Positions 52,595 to 62,562 of a DNA stretch of 64,000 bases are shown one piece after another. The stretch is taken from NCBI GenBank assembly GCA_019695185.1, contig JAIBAN010000002.1:186001-250000 (forward strand), in the 5' to 3' direction. The DNA is from Blastocatellia bacterium. GTDB taxonomy: Bacteria; Acidobacteriota; Blastocatellia; Chloracidobacteriales; Chloracidobacteriaceae. Made by a program: the position numbers and the translations under genes. The notes beneath the pieces are model-generated. The model had not been told where the DNA came from, searched no databases, and saw only the letters and a program-made list of their open reading frames with translations. The first letter of the stretch is position 1. Every line of letters starts with the position of its first letter.

Positions 52595-55500
52595 GGCTTT
52601 GACCGGGGAAGTTCGATGTGAAACGTGCTGCCGGATTTCGCACCGTCTGATTCGGCCCAGATGCGCCCGCCGTGCATTTCCACATAACTCTTGGCAATTG
52701 CCAGCCCCAGGCCGGTACCACGGGCGGAAAATTCAAATTTTCCGGATGTATGGGTGGAGGTGTCCGCATTTGTGTAGAACATATCGAAAATCCGGTCCAG
52801 TTCCTCCGGGCTGATTCCAATTCCTGAATCAACCACGGCTATGTGAAGCATGGCCGGCGAGCCGTTCACCCGAATTGAAATCGAACCGCCATCCGGTGTG
52901 AATTTGATGGCGTTCTGCACCACATTGAGCAACACCAGTTCGATTTTTTTGGCATCCACCGCCACTGGCAGCGTTTCCGGAATTTCCACCTGCATGTGTT
53001 GCCGACGTTGCTCGACAAAGGATTTCAGTTCTTCCGTGACTTTGTAAACCAGGGCGCTGAGGTCAGTCGGAGAGGTCAGCAGTTTACTGTGGCCTTCGCT
53101 GATTTTGAGCATCTCCAGAATTTCCTCACAACTTTCCGCCATGCGTTCCACCATCCGTCCGCAGGTTTCAAGGCTGGTGCGCTGGGCCTCATTGAGCGGG
53201 CCAAACAATTCATCGTTGAGGCAATCGGTATAACCCTTGAGCACCATGAGCGGGGTCCGCATCTCGTGCGAAGTCACCACCAGGAAATTGGTTTTCATCT
53301 GGTCCAGTTCCTGCACCCGCCGGGCAAATTCCTGCTCGTGTTTATAGAGTGTTTCCAATTCCCGCATGGATTGGACGATGACCTGATTTTTTTCGGCAAG
53401 CTGGCCATAGAGGGCCGCTTTTTCCAGCGCAATGGCCGCCTGATTGGCCAATGACTCAATCAATTCCCGGTCAGCTTCGGTAAACGACGGGCTGCCGGCT
53501 TTTTGCCGCACGTCCAACACGCCAATCACCGTCCCGGTCCGTGACCGGACGGGAACATCCATCAAGCCATGAATTTGCAACTCGGCCAGCCGTTCGGGAA
53601 AGGCTATCTCCGGGCAGTTCCGCACATCGGTGACAATCATGGCCCTTCCGGTCTGAGCCACTTTGCCCGCCACTCCCTGGCCCAGTTTGAACACCATTTG
53701 TTCATCCTGCCAGGTGCCGTCCCGCCACAACTGTTTGAAAATCACCTGGTCACCTTCTATCAGACCAATCCCGCCGGGACCGCCCCCGACCAGTTGCGCA
53801 CCTTCTTCGGCCAGATTCTGCAAAACCGTTTTCAGGTCCAGGTCCGAATTGATGACCTGAATACTTTTGAGCAATTGCCCCAGCGCTGAAAGTCGTTGCT
53901 CCTGCATCTGCTGCAAATGCTCAATATGCTGTTCCTGCATCTGCCGCAGGTGTTCCAGCCGTTGCGCCTCCCGTTGCTGTTGCAACTGGCGGTAATGCTC
54001 CAACCGCTCGGCCTGGAGCCGGTGAAGTGAACGAATCCGTAAGGTATAGGCCCCGAAACCCATCAATGAAAGACCGGCCACCATCCCAATTTGGAACCAC
54101 CAGGTTTGCCAGAACGGAGGCCGAATCATGACTTCCACGCTCTTGGGTTCCCCCCAGGAACTCGCAGCCGAAGCGGCTTTTACCCAAAACCGGTAATTGC
54201 CCGCCGGAAGGTTGGTAAACCGGACAAACCGCTCCCGTTGCGGCTGTGACCATTCCCGGTCAAAGTTTTCCAGAAAAAAGCTGTAGCGCACCGAACGCTC
54301 ATCCGTGAACGAAGTGGCCAAAAATTCAAACGTGAGGGTATTGTCCGTATAGGGAAAGGTGGGCAGCCGGTTGGGGAACTCGCCGTCCTGCAGGACCTGG
54401 AGCACGCGGTCGGCAATCTGCACTCCGGTCAAATGCACCTGCGGTGCCACCGGCACGGTGATGTCAGGCACCTTCCGATAGCGCAACGCGCCGTGATTGG
54501 TGCCAAACCAGACGGTGCCGTTCTGCTGCCGCAAACAGGCGGACGATGCAATGTCATCACTGAGGAGGCCATCCCTGGTGGTAAAATTGCGAAAATGCTC
54601 GCCGTCAAAAATGGAAATGCCGCGTGACGTGCCAATCCAGACATTCCCATCCTGTCTGGTGACCGCCCGCACCACATTGCCAACCAGCCCCTCAGCCGTT
54701 GTGTAGGTCCGGAACTGTTTCCCGTCAAAGCGCACCAAACCACTGTCGGTTCCGACCCACAGGATGTTTCCCTCATCGCCAAAAGCACATTGCACCCGAT
54801 TGCTGGGCAAACCGTCCTGCACGGTAAACAACCGGAAACCGGTTCCATCAAAACGAATCAGCCCGACTTCCGACCCGACCCAGACCGTACCGCCCTGGTC
54901 CACCGTCACACTGTTGGCCGGGTTGTGCGGCATTCCCTGTTCTTTCCCAAAGCAGGTGAAAGTGGTGCCGTCGTAGCGAATGAGTCCCGTGCTTTCAATC
55001 GGAAAAGAACCAAACCAGACATTCCCCTGGCGGTCAGCCGTCATGCAGGTAATGGAGTCACGGGCTCCCATCTCGGCAAAACTGTAGTTCCGAAACCTTT
55101 TTCCATCAAAGCAGGAAACGCCTTTGCCGCCCCCCGTCCAGACATTTCCTTTGGCATCCACCGCCAGGCACCAGAGGGTTTCCTCCTGTAAACCGTCTTT
55201 CACCCCATAGCGGCGAATTTCCCCTTTGGGGTTCAATGCAGTCAATCCGCCGGTGACACTGGCAAACCACACCGTGCCGTCGGGGGTTTCGCCCACCCCG
55301 GCCACTTTGCCTTCGCCCATTCCATCGGCTTTTGAGAAAGCGGCAAATGCCTCGTTGCTCAAACGGAAAACCCCATTTGAACGGGTGGCACACCAGATGT
55401 TTCCCTCGGCGTCCTGCATGAGTCCGGTCAGATAGACATCCGTCAGGCCGTTCCGCTGATTGAAAACCGTCACCTGGCCCGACCGTTCCAACCGGGACAA

Positions 55501-56337
55501 ACCGGCTCCGTAGGTACAAACCCACACCCGCCCATAGCGGTCAATCACCAGACTTCCGGCCAGATTGTTCCCTAACCCGTCAGCCTGGGTATAAACGCGG
55601 AACCCGTTGCCGTCAGACCGACAAAGCCCGCCACTGGTGGCCACCCACAGTTGATGGTCCTGGTCTTCGCCCAGGCCGAAAACAAACTCATCCGGCAATC
55701 CTTGGGCGCGACCAATCACCTGGGTTCCGTCTTTTCCAATTTTGAGGAGTCCATTGCCCCGTGAACCACCCCACAACGTCCCGGCATGGTCCTGGTAAAA
55801 AACCCAGACCGGCGCGGCAACCGGCATCTGAAAAGGGGTAAACCGTTGCCCGTCAAACCGGGCCAGCCCTTTGGCGGTACTGACCCACAACGTTCCGTCG
55901 CTGGTGCAAATGCCGGCAAACGCCTGATTGTCGGGTAGCCCCTGAGCCGTGGTGTAGGTCGTAAACCGCTCGCCGTCAAAAACACTGACGCCCAGGCCGG
56001 TGGCCACCCAGAGCCGGTTCCGGCTGTCCTCGAAAATTCCCCGGATACTGGTGCTTCCGAGTCCATGGGCAATTCCGAAATTGGTGTAATTCAACCCGTC
56101 ATAGCGGCACAGGCCGCTGTCGGTTCCAAACCAAAGATACCCTTTGCGGTCCTGATGCAAGGCCCAAACCGTATTGCTGGGCAGCCCATCGCTGGCGGTA
56201 TAGTTTTTGAAATGAAAGGTTTGTGCCATTCCTGTGAAAGACAGGAACGGCAGCCCGGCAAGTATCAGCCAGAGGCCAATCCAGGCCCGTTGCCGAAGGG
56301 CCGTTGATTGTAACCAGAACCTTGGTCCGCAGGTCAC
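52573..56337 (-). CDS. two-component propeller sensor histidine kinase with GAF domain (1)
   Basis: 1,254 residues. GTG start at 56337. A signal-like segment (LILAGLPFLSFTGMAQTF) precedes a periplasmic beta-propeller region built from blades such as NGVFRLSNEAFAAF and LARFDGQ (residues about 45-660). Then a Y_Y_Y domain (LTFEFLATSFTDERSVRYSF), a membrane helix near 770 (FQIGMVAGLSLMGFGAYTL), a Gln/Leu/Glu-rich coiled coil, a GAF domain (about 845-990), HisKA (VVTSHEMRTPLMVLKGYTD) and HATPase_c (NAIKFTPDGG, DSGIGISPEELD, GTGLGLAIAKSY). It transmits an extracellular signal to an unknown response regulator. The last seven residues come from a repeat. Confidence 0.95.
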   Translation of the reverse strand: MTCGPRFWLQSTALRQRAWIGLWLILAGLPFLSFTGMAQTFHFKNYTASDGLPSNTVWALHQDRKGYLWFGTDSGLCRYDGLNYTNFGIAHGLGSTSIRGIFEDSRNRLWVATGLGVSVFDGERFTTYTTAQGLPDNQAFAGICTSDGTLWVSTAKGLARFDGQRFTPFQMPVAAPVWVFYQDHAGTLWGGSRGNGLLKIGKDGTQVIGRAQGLPDEFVFGLGEDQDHQLWVATSGGLCRSDGNGFRVYTQADGLGNNLAGSLVIDRYGRVWVCTYGAGLSRLERSGQVTVFNQRNGLTDVYLTGLMQDAEGNIWCATRSNGVFRLSNEAFAAFSKADGMGEGKVAGVGETPDGTVWFASVTGGLTALNPKGEIRRYGVKDGLQEETLWCLAVDAKGNVWTGGGKGVSCFDGKRFRNYSFAEMGARDSITCMTADRQGNVWFGSFPIESTGLIRYDGTTFTCFGKEQGMPHNPANSVTVDQGGTVWVGSEVGLIRFDGTGFRLFTVQDGLPSNRVQCAFGDEGNILWVGTDSGLVRFDGKQFRTYTTAEGLVGNVVRAVTRQDGNVWIGTSRGISIFDGEHFRNFTTRDGLLSDDIASSACLRQQNGTVWFGTNHGALRYRKVPDITVPVAPQVHLTGVQIADRVLQVLQDGEFPNRLPTFPYTDNTLTFEFLATSFTDERSVRYSFFLENFDREWSQPQRERFVRFTNLPAGNYRFWVKAASAASSWGEPKSVEVMIRPPFWQTWWFQIGMVAGLSLMGFGAYTLRIRSLHRLQAERLEHYRQLQQQREAQRLEHLRQMQEQHIEHLQQMQEQRLSALGQLLKSIQVINSDLDLKTVLQNLAEEGAQLVGGGPGGIGLIEGDQVIFKQLWRDGTWQDEQMVFKLGQGVAGKVAQTGRAMIVTDVRNCPEIAFPERLAELQIHGLMDVPVRSRTGTVIGVLDVRQKAGSPSFTEADRELIESLANQAAIALEKAALYGQLAEKNQVIVQSMRELETLYKHEQEFARRVQELDQMKTNFLVVTSHEMRTPLMVLKGYTDCLNDELFGPLNEAQRTSLETCGRMVERMAESCEEILEMLKISEGHSKLLTSPTDLSALVYKVTEELKSFVEQRRQHMQVEIPETLPVAVDAKKIELVLLNVVQNAIKFTPDGGSISIRVNGSPAMLHIAVVDSGIGISPEELDRIFDMFYTNADTSTHTSGKFEFSARGTGLGLAIAKSYVEMHGGRIWAESDGAKSGSTFHIELPRSKPGLRTED

Positions 56338-56435
56338 GTCATCACCGTTTTGAACGAGTGGAAAGGAAAGACCACCGCTCCACAGGGCAGTGTTCTATGC
56401 AGGAAACGGCAGTGTAACCTGAAATTGAAAAAAAA

Positions 56436-56876
56436 TCAGCGTCCGCGTTGTCCGTACAGGGTCACAACCAAGCGGCGGGGTCCTCCGTCATTGCGGTGTT
56501 CGCCCAAGGTGATGCCTTGCCAGGTTCCCAGGTTGAACCGCCCGTTGGTGACCGGCACCGAGATGCTGCTGCCCAGCAACGAGGCTTTGATATGAGCAGG
56601 CATGTCGTCCGGCCCCTCATCCGTATGAGCATAATAGGGTGCCTGTTCCGGCACCGTCTGGTTCAGATAGCGTTCCAAATCAGCCCGCACATCCGGCGAG
56701 GCATTTTCATTGATGGTCAGCGAGGCCGAGGTGTGGCAAATAAACACATGGGCCAGGCCGATTGAGATTTCCCGCAGTTCGGGCAACCGGTCCGTCAGTT
56801 CACGGGTTATCAGATGAAACCCGCGCCGCCGGGCCGGGAGGATGATTTCCTTTTGAATCCAGTATGTTTCAGGCAT
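56436..56876 (-). CDS. yjbQ: YjbQ-family protein (secondary thiamine-phosphate synthase-like)
   Basis: 146 residues. UPF0047 hallmarks are HTSASLTINENASPDVRADLE, AHTDEGPDDMPAHIKASLLGSS and the C-terminal LGTWQGITLGEHRNDGGPR. E. coli YjbQ has weak thiamine phosphate synthase activity, but the true role in most bacteria is unclear; it is a small metal-binding enzyme. ATG at 56876. Located between the two propeller kinases on the same strand with separate repeats on each side. Confidence 0.95.
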   Translation of the reverse strand: MPETYWIQKEIILPARRRGFHLITRELTDRLPELREISIGLAHVFICHTSASLTINENASPDVRADLERYLNQTVPEQAPYYAHTDEGPDDMPAHIKASLLGSSISVPVTNGRFNLGTWQGITLGEHRNDGGPRRLVVTLYGQRGR

Positions 56877-56899
56877 GACAGACTTTTCAGGTTTGGAAG

Positions 56900-57027
56900 G
56901 TGGCGCGATTTGTTTAATCGCGGGGTTTCTAGGTCTTCAAACGGTCAGCAAATCGGGCAATGGTTCTTCAATTAAGGATTTTCTCGTTTCAACCCAAAAC
57001 CCGGCGCGATTAAACAAATCGCGCCAC
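56900..57027. repeat. GC-rich inverted repeat, GGCGCGATTTGTTTAATCGCG type
   Basis: Left arm GTGGCGCGATTTGTTTAATC and following (56900-56928), right arm at 56998-57027 with the inverse. About 28 bp of the arms pair with one gap. The 70-bp loop has no gene. A second element of this type is at 63681. Confidence 0.88.
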
Positions 57028-57075
57028 TTTTTGCCACACTGAGAATTGCCGATGGGTTCCTGACCGGCTCCGGCA

Positions 57076-60000
57076 TTAAAAGAATTTGATTTCCTCATGC
57101 TCGGCTGTGTCTTTGGCGGCGGTGGAATGGGGTTTCGGGTTGGTTACCGCACTGGGCAGCAGAATATGAAACGAACTGCCGCAGCCGATGCCGTCCGACT
57201 CGGCCCAGATGCGCCCCTGATGGGCTTCGATGTAACTCTTGGCGATGGCCAGCCCCAACCCTGTCCCACGGGCGGAAAATTCATATTCGCCCGACGTATG
57301 GGTCGAGGTGTCGGCATGGGTGTAAAATTTGTCGAAAACATGTTCCAGGTCTTCCGGTTCAATGCCAATTCCACTGTCGGAAATGACGATATGCCACAGA
57401 CTGCCCTCTGCGCTGACCGTAATCTCGATTGAGCCTTCGTCAAAGGTAAACTTGATGGCGTTCTGAATCACATTCATCAAAACCAGTTCCAGTTTGGCGG
57501 CATCGGCCCAAACGAAAACCTCCTCCGGAATTTCAACAATTACCTGGAGGTGCCGCCGCTCAATGTAGGTTTGCAGTTCAGCCAGAATCGTTCGGAACGA
57601 GTCAGCCAGATTGCAGCGCGAAAACCGCAGCAGGACTTCCCCTTGGCTGACTTTGAGCATCTCCAGAATACTTTCAAAGCTGTTCACCAGCCGGTTGGTC
57701 ATCCGCTGGCAGGCGACCAGGGATTTTTGCTGGAGTTCCGTCAACGGCCCCAGCATGCCCGAACCAAGGGCATCGGCATACCCTTTGAGCACCGTCAAGG
57801 GCGTGCGCATCTCGTGCGAGGTGACAATCAGGAAGTTGGTTTTCATGCGGTCCAGTTCCGCCAGTTTGCGGGCCACGTCCTGCTGTTGTTGGTAGAGCGC
57901 TTCCAACTCGCGCATGGCTCTCACAATCACATCGTTTTTTGATTCAAGTTCGAGCGTTTTCTCCTCCAGCGCACCATAGAGCGAGGCATTTTCTATCGCC
58001 ACCGCAGCCTGATTGGCCAGCGATTCAATCAACTGCCGGTCGGTTTCGGTAAAAGGCGGCTGCCCGGCCTTGCGGCGCACATCGAGCACCCCCACCACTT
58101 TGCCCGCACGGGTCACAATCGGGACATCCATCAAGCCATGAACGTAATATTCCTGAATCACTTCGGGCCAGATAATTTCCGGAGCCTGGGACGGGTCATT
58201 GACAATCAGCGCCTGAGCAGTGGCGGCCACTTGCCCGGCCACCCCTTCGCCCCACCGGAATGACAGCGAAGCATCCACCCACCGGCCCTGTTTCCAGATG
58301 CGGTGAAAAACGACTTGACCATTTTCAACCAGCCCGATGCCGCCGGGCTCGCCGTCAATCAGTTGGGCGCTTTCCTCGGCAATGCTTTGCAGCGCCGTTG
58401 GCAAATCAAGCTGTGAATTGATGACTCTGGTGCTTTCCAGCAACTGACTCAGGTAGCGGATGCGTTCGGCCTGCCGTTGTTTGAGGTCCTGAATTCGCCG
58501 CCGGTAAAGAATCGCCAAAAAGGTAACAGTAACAACCGTATAGAGGAAATACGCAGGCCAGGTCCGCCAGGGAGCCGGTTTGATCCGAAAGGCCAGCGTG
58601 ACCGGACCACTCACATTTCCGGCATAATCGCGGCCCCAGACCCGGAATTCATAATGACCTTCGGGCAGATTGGTGTACTCTTTTTTCCAGTCGCTGGTCC
58701 AGACTGAACGCCCTTTTTCAAATCCGGCCAACTGGGTGGCATAGCGGGTGTCGGCTTCGCGGAAAAATGACAGCAGCGCATAGGAGAAGACCAGATTGTT
58801 TTGGTCGTAGTCAAAGGTGGTGCCAGGCTCAAACATGCCATTGAACCCACCGGGCTGGCCGTTGACCCAGCCCTGTTCCAGCCGGAGGGATTTGGGCGTC
58901 TGGTCTTCCACTTCGCTGGCCGGGTCAAAAATCGCCGCTCCGTCGCTGGTCCCAACCCACAACCGCCCGGCACTGTCCACCAGCGAAGCTCCCATCAGGC
59001 ACACCCGGTTCGGCAGCCCATCAGCAGTGGTAAACGTGGCGGATTCAAACCCGCTTTCCATTCCCGCACCCGGTTTCCGCCGGGTGAACTGCGCCACTCC
59101 CTTGTTTGTGCAGAGGTAGATATGCCCTTTCCGGTCGGCTTCAATCCGATAGACGACATTACTCGGCAGGGCCGGCTGGGTGGTTTCGGAAAATACGTTC
59201 CAGCGCAGCACCGGCTCATCCAGCCGGCAGCAGGCCAACCCGCCGCCGTTGGTGCCAACCCAGAGCATCCGGGTGCCGTCCGGTTCAACCAGTTCGCGCA
59301 GGCAAAACACAACATTGTTGGGCAATCCGTTGCTGGTGTCGTAATGCGTCCACTGGCCCTGGGCATAGCGCGATAGCCCGCCCCCGTAGGTACCGACCCA
59401 CACCACGGAACTGCCATCCGCCGCACGGGTTTCGAGCAGGCAGTTGGCCCCGTTGTTATGCAACATTCCATTGGCCGTGCTGTAGGTTTGCCAGCGCCCG
59501 TTTTCATATTTCCCCAGACCGGAATAGGTGCCGACCCAAAGTGACCGGGTGCCATCAGGAGCGATGGTTTCCAACAGCGACCGGACCTCCGGGTGCGGCA
59601 ACCCGTCAGCCACGGTAAAACGCCGCCAGGCACCAGCGGAAAAGCGGGCCAGCCCGTTGGCGGTTCCCACCCAAATCACCTCTTTTCCGTCTTCCTGCGA
59701 AGCCAACAGACACTGTACCTGATTGTCGGGCAACCCTGAATTCCCTGCGGTATAGCGAAGAAAGTCTGGGGAGTCTGGGGAGTCTGGGGAGTCGGAAGAG
59801 CCTTTTGAATTCTGAGTTTTGAGTTCTGAGTTTTGAGTTCTGGTTTTTGAGTTCTGGTTCAATTGACTCCCCAGACTACCCAGACTCCCCAGACTCCCCA
59901 GACTCCCCAAACTCCCTGAACTTGTCTTCCGAATCCGCACCAACCCACCGCCAAATGTGCCCAGCCAAAACTCCCGGCTGCCATTTGGAGCAGTCGTTTC

Positions 60001-61182
60001 CAGAAAACTGCGCACCCAATTCACCGGCAATCCGGACTTGGTGTCGAGGATGTTCCAGTGGCCGCGTTCAAGCGAAAGCAACCCGCTTCCGAAGGTGCCA
60101 ATCCACAGCGTACAGGTCGTTGGAGAGGTTTTGACCTCACGCAAACTGAAAATATGCGGGTTTGAAAGACCGGTAGTAACCGGAAATTCACTGATGGAAA
60201 AATCAAACGGCTGACTGGCTGAACGGTGTGGCGGGGCTTTGACCACCCCCAGCCCGGCTTCCGTGCCAACCCACAGCACAACACCGTCAAATCCGGTGGA
60301 AGCCTCCAGACTGGAAACCTGATTGCTGGGCAGCCCGTGGCTCCGGTCGAATAATTTCCATTGTGCCGCCGCCGGATTGTCTTCCACCTGAAGACAAATC
60401 AACCCCTCTGAGGTGCCGACCCAAATTTGGGAACGCCCGTCCGGCGTGGTGGTGGCTGCCAGGGATTCAATCCGGTCACTCGGAAATCCCATTTTCCGGT
60501 TCAGGAAACTCCAGTTTCCATTGTGCCACCGGGCCAGACCGCCTTCCCGCGAACCAAACCATAAATTCGAACTCCCATCGGCGGCTTTGGTTTCCAGCAT
60601 GCACAAAATCACGGCTTCCATGCCAAGTACCGGCTCCACCACCACCGGCACCCAGGCATTGTTTTCAAACCGCAGCAGGCCGCCGCCGTAGGTTCCGCAC
60701 CAAATCACAGATTTCCCGTCAGGGGTGAAAGTTTCATGAAGGCTGAACACCGGATTGGTCGTCAGCCCGTTGGCCTTTGTGTAGGTGGTCCAAACGCCAT
60801 CCTGGTAGCGCGACACCCCGCCGCCATTGGTTCCCACCCACCAACTGCCGTCCCGTGCCTGTAAGAGCGCGGCGATGTCGTTTGACAAGGTTCGGTTCGG
60901 CAAATCGAGCACCGTCCAGGTACGCCCATTGTAGCGCGCCAGTCCATCCTGAGTGCCAATCCAGAGATATCCTTTCCGGTCGCTCTGAATCACCCGGATG
61001 ATGTTTTGCGGCAAGCCGTCGCGGTCGGTGAACCGCCGACAAAAGGGCCTCCCCAATCCGTCCAGGGCAGAACTTTCCCCTGACCTGCCCGGAGCGTCTT
61101 GCGCAGACACCGGGAGGCTCCAAACCATGGCCTGAAGCAGCAACAGCAGGAAAAGTGGCACGGAACGCATAAGCCCATGCAC
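57076..61182 (-). CDS. two-component propeller sensor histidine kinase with GAF domain (2)
   Basis: 1,368 residues, the same domain order as the neighbour at 52573. Signal segment VPLFLLLLLQAMVWSLPVSAQ, with ATG 61182 or 61170. About 14 propeller blades with the DGLP/GLPxN signature and W-x-GT-x-GGGL cores, then Y_Y_Y, a membrane helix (YFLYTVVTVTFLAIL), GAF, HisKA (IVTSHEMRTPLTVLKGYAD) and HATPase_c (GTGLGLAIAKSYIEAHQGR). Residues about 423-474 (SGSLGSLGSLGS ... SDSPDSPDSPDF) are the translation of an inserted inverted tandem repeat within one blade. Both kinases share the ADTSTHTSG-EFSARGTGLGL C-terminal stretch, so they are paralogues. Confidence 0.95.
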   Translation of the reverse strand: MHGLMRSVPLFLLLLLQAMVWSLPVSAQDAPGRSGESSALDGLGRPFCRRFTDRDGLPQNIIRVIQSDRKGYLWIGTQDGLARYNGRTWTVLDLPNRTLSNDIAALLQARDGSWWVGTNGGGVSRYQDGVWTTYTKANGLTTNPVFSLHETFTPDGKSVIWCGTYGGGLLRFENNAWVPVVVEPVLGMEAVILCMLETKAADGSSNLWFGSREGGLARWHNGNWSFLNRKMGFPSDRIESLAATTTPDGRSQIWVGTSEGLICLQVEDNPAAAQWKLFDRSHGLPSNQVSSLEASTGFDGVVLWVGTEAGLGVVKAPPHRSASQPFDFSISEFPVTTGLSNPHIFSLREVKTSPTTCTLWIGTFGSGLLSLERGHWNILDTKSGLPVNWVRSFLETTAPNGSREFWLGTFGGGLVRIRKTSSGSLGSLGSLGSLGSLGSQLNQNSKTRTQNSELKTQNSKGSSDSPDSPDSPDFLRYTAGNSGLPDNQVQCLLASQEDGKEVIWVGTANGLARFSAGAWRRFTVADGLPHPEVRSLLETIAPDGTRSLWVGTYSGLGKYENGRWQTYSTANGMLHNNGANCLLETRAADGSSVVWVGTYGGGLSRYAQGQWTHYDTSNGLPNNVVFCLRELVEPDGTRMLWVGTNGGGLACCRLDEPVLRWNVFSETTQPALPSNVVYRIEADRKGHIYLCTNKGVAQFTRRKPGAGMESGFESATFTTADGLPNRVCLMGASLVDSAGRLWVGTSDGAAIFDPASEVEDQTPKSLRLEQGWVNGQPGGFNGMFEPGTTFDYDQNNLVFSYALLSFFREADTRYATQLAGFEKGRSVWTSDWKKEYTNLPEGHYEFRVWGRDYAGNVSGPVTLAFRIKPAPWRTWPAYFLYTVVTVTFLAILYRRRIQDLKQRQAERIRYLSQLLESTRVINSQLDLPTALQSIAEESAQLIDGEPGGIGLVENGQVVFHRIWKQGRWVDASLSFRWGEGVAGQVAATAQALIVNDPSQAPEIIWPEVIQEYYVHGLMDVPIVTRAGKVVGVLDVRRKAGQPPFTETDRQLIESLANQAAVAIENASLYGALEEKTLELESKNDVIVRAMRELEALYQQQQDVARKLAELDRMKTNFLIVTSHEMRTPLTVLKGYADALGSGMLGPLTELQQKSLVACQRMTNRLVNSFESILEMLKVSQGEVLLRFSRCNLADSFRTILAELQTYIERRHLQVIVEIPEEVFVWADAAKLELVLMNVIQNAIKFTFDEGSIEITVSAEGSLWHIVISDSGIGIEPEDLEHVFDKFYTHADTSTHTSGEYEFSARGTGLGLAIAKSYIEAHQGRIWAESDGIGCGSSFHILLPSAVTNPKPHSTAAKDTAEHEEIKFF
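59762..59916. repeat. inverted tandem-repeat element, GGGGAGTCT type, inside a coding gene
   Basis: The left arm (AGTCTGGGG)n lies at 59762-59793 and the right arm (AGACTCCCC)n at 59865-59916. The inner 72 bp contain a second array (TTTTGAGTTCTGAG type) at about 59810-59858. The total of about 155 bp is in frame in the sensor kinase; the 9-mer unit keeps each repeat copy a multiple of three. Confidence 0.93.
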
Positions 61183-61322
61183 CAGTCAGTGAAAAATTCA
61201 GGATTTCGCCGTGAGGCAATTGGAGGAAATGAAATGCTCGGTTTTACCGGATTCGGGAGCCACCACTTTACTTGATGCCGCTCCGAAAGAAAATACCGAT
61301 TTGGCTTCTGCTCTGGTTTTGC

Positions 61323-61374
61323 GTTCCGCCTTCAAGCGGCTGTTTGGAGTTCCGCCTTCAGGCGGCTGTTTGGA
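61323..61374. repeat. 26-bp direct repeat, GTTCCGCCTTCAGGCGGCTG type
   Basis: Two tandem copies (61323-61348, 61349-61374) with one mismatch; each is internally palindromic. They lie 20 bp before the 3' end of the AraC-family gene. The same 26-mer, in inverse orientation, occurs in the element at 44091-44243. Confidence 0.8.
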
Positions 61375-61394
61375 AAAAAGAGTTGAGCACTGCT

Positions 61395-62303
61395 TCAGGC
61401 CGAGGCTGCACTTTGCCGCAGCCGGGCAATATCACGTAACGGAGGAGCCCCAAACAAACGGCTGTATTCGCGGCTGAATTGCGAAGGGCTTTCATAACCA
61501 ACTTGATAGCTGGCGGTGGCGGCATCCACAGCTTCGCCCAGCATCAACCGCCGGGCTTCCTGCAACCGAAGCTGTTTTTGATACTGCAACGGACTCATGG
61601 CCGTCACAGCCTTGAAATGGTGGTGCAGTGCCGAAGGGCTCATGTTGACGATGCGGGCCATGTTTTCAATCCGCAACGGCTGGGTGAAATTCTGCTTGAG
61701 CCATTCGATAGCCTTCACAATCCGCTGGGCCTGGCTGTTGGCCATCGCCATCTGCCGTAGTCGCCCCCCCTGCTCGCCAATCAGCAGCCGATAGAGAATT
61801 TCCCTGGTGACCAAGGGAACCATCACCTTTTGGTCAAATGGGGTTTCGAGCAGATGCAACAGTCGCAGAATGGCATCCAGCAGCAACGGCTCAAGCTGGC
61901 TGACCGTCAGCCCGCGTTGCGTGGGTTGGGGACGGGCCTCCGACAACCTGGCTTCCGCCAGCAGTTCGCCAATGTCGGTTGGGTCAAGTGCCAGCCGCAG
62001 ACTGAGATACGGAGTTTCGGGGGAGGCTTCCACGACCTGGGATACAAGCGGCAGGTCCACTGAAACCAGCAAATACCGTGACTGGTCATAAACATACGCC
62101 TCATCACCCAACAGAACCTCTTTACTTCCCTGCGCCACCAGACAGAGAGCGGGTTCATACACGCTGTGAACCGGCTGGGAGGGCTGGGTGGCCCGAAACA
62201 AAACCAATGACCCAATGGAGGTTGCATGAGCCCCATCACGGCCAGTGAATCGTTCAATCAGGTCAGCAATTTCCTGCTGTTTGTGCAGTGCCGGGTTGTT
62301 CAC
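61395..62303 (-). CDS. AraC-family transcriptional regulator (AraC_N type)
   Basis: 302 residues. GTG at 62303 with AAGGAG upstream is preferred over a TTG 40 codons earlier. The N-terminal AraC_N domain (PALCLVAQGSKEVLLGDEAYVYDQSRYLLVSVDLPL) matches the YqhC-type family. Two helix-turn-helices follow at the C-terminus (LRIENMARIVNMSPSALHHHFK and VDAATASYQVGYESPSQFSREY). YqhC controls a neighbouring aldehyde reductase in E. coli, and here the gene is divergent from an alcohol dehydrogenase (259 bp between starts), so it most likely regulates that enzyme. Confidence 0.94.
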   Translation of the reverse strand: MNNPALHKQQEIADLIERFTGRDGAHATSIGSLVLFRATQPSQPVHSVYEPALCLVAQGSKEVLLGDEAYVYDQSRYLLVSVDLPLVSQVVEASPETPYLSLRLALDPTDIGELLAEARLSEARPQPTQRGLTVSQLEPLLLDAILRLLHLLETPFDQKVMVPLVTREILYRLLIGEQGGRLRQMAMANSQAQRIVKAIEWLKQNFTQPLRIENMARIVNMSPSALHHHFKAVTAMSPLQYQKQLRLQEARRLMLGEAVDAATASYQVGYESPSQFSREYSRLFGAPPLRDIARLRQSAASA

Positions 62304-62562
62304 GGTAAAGTCTCCTTTTCCAGGACAGGTCAGGCAAACAAAGCGGTTGGTCAACGGGTGAGGATTTACCTGCTCCGGTGCTGGATGTCCAGCCGGTTTT
62401 CCCGCCCCTGGAGCATCAGGCAAGAATCCGCCAGAATCAGGCTACCTCTGTGGAACCGGTCCCCGCTAGGATGGACCCGTTATGAACGAGGACAGCCAAA
62501 GCACCTGTTGTTCCTGTACGTGATTGAAAAATTCTGCTTCATTTTTTCCAAGGAGTTTGACC

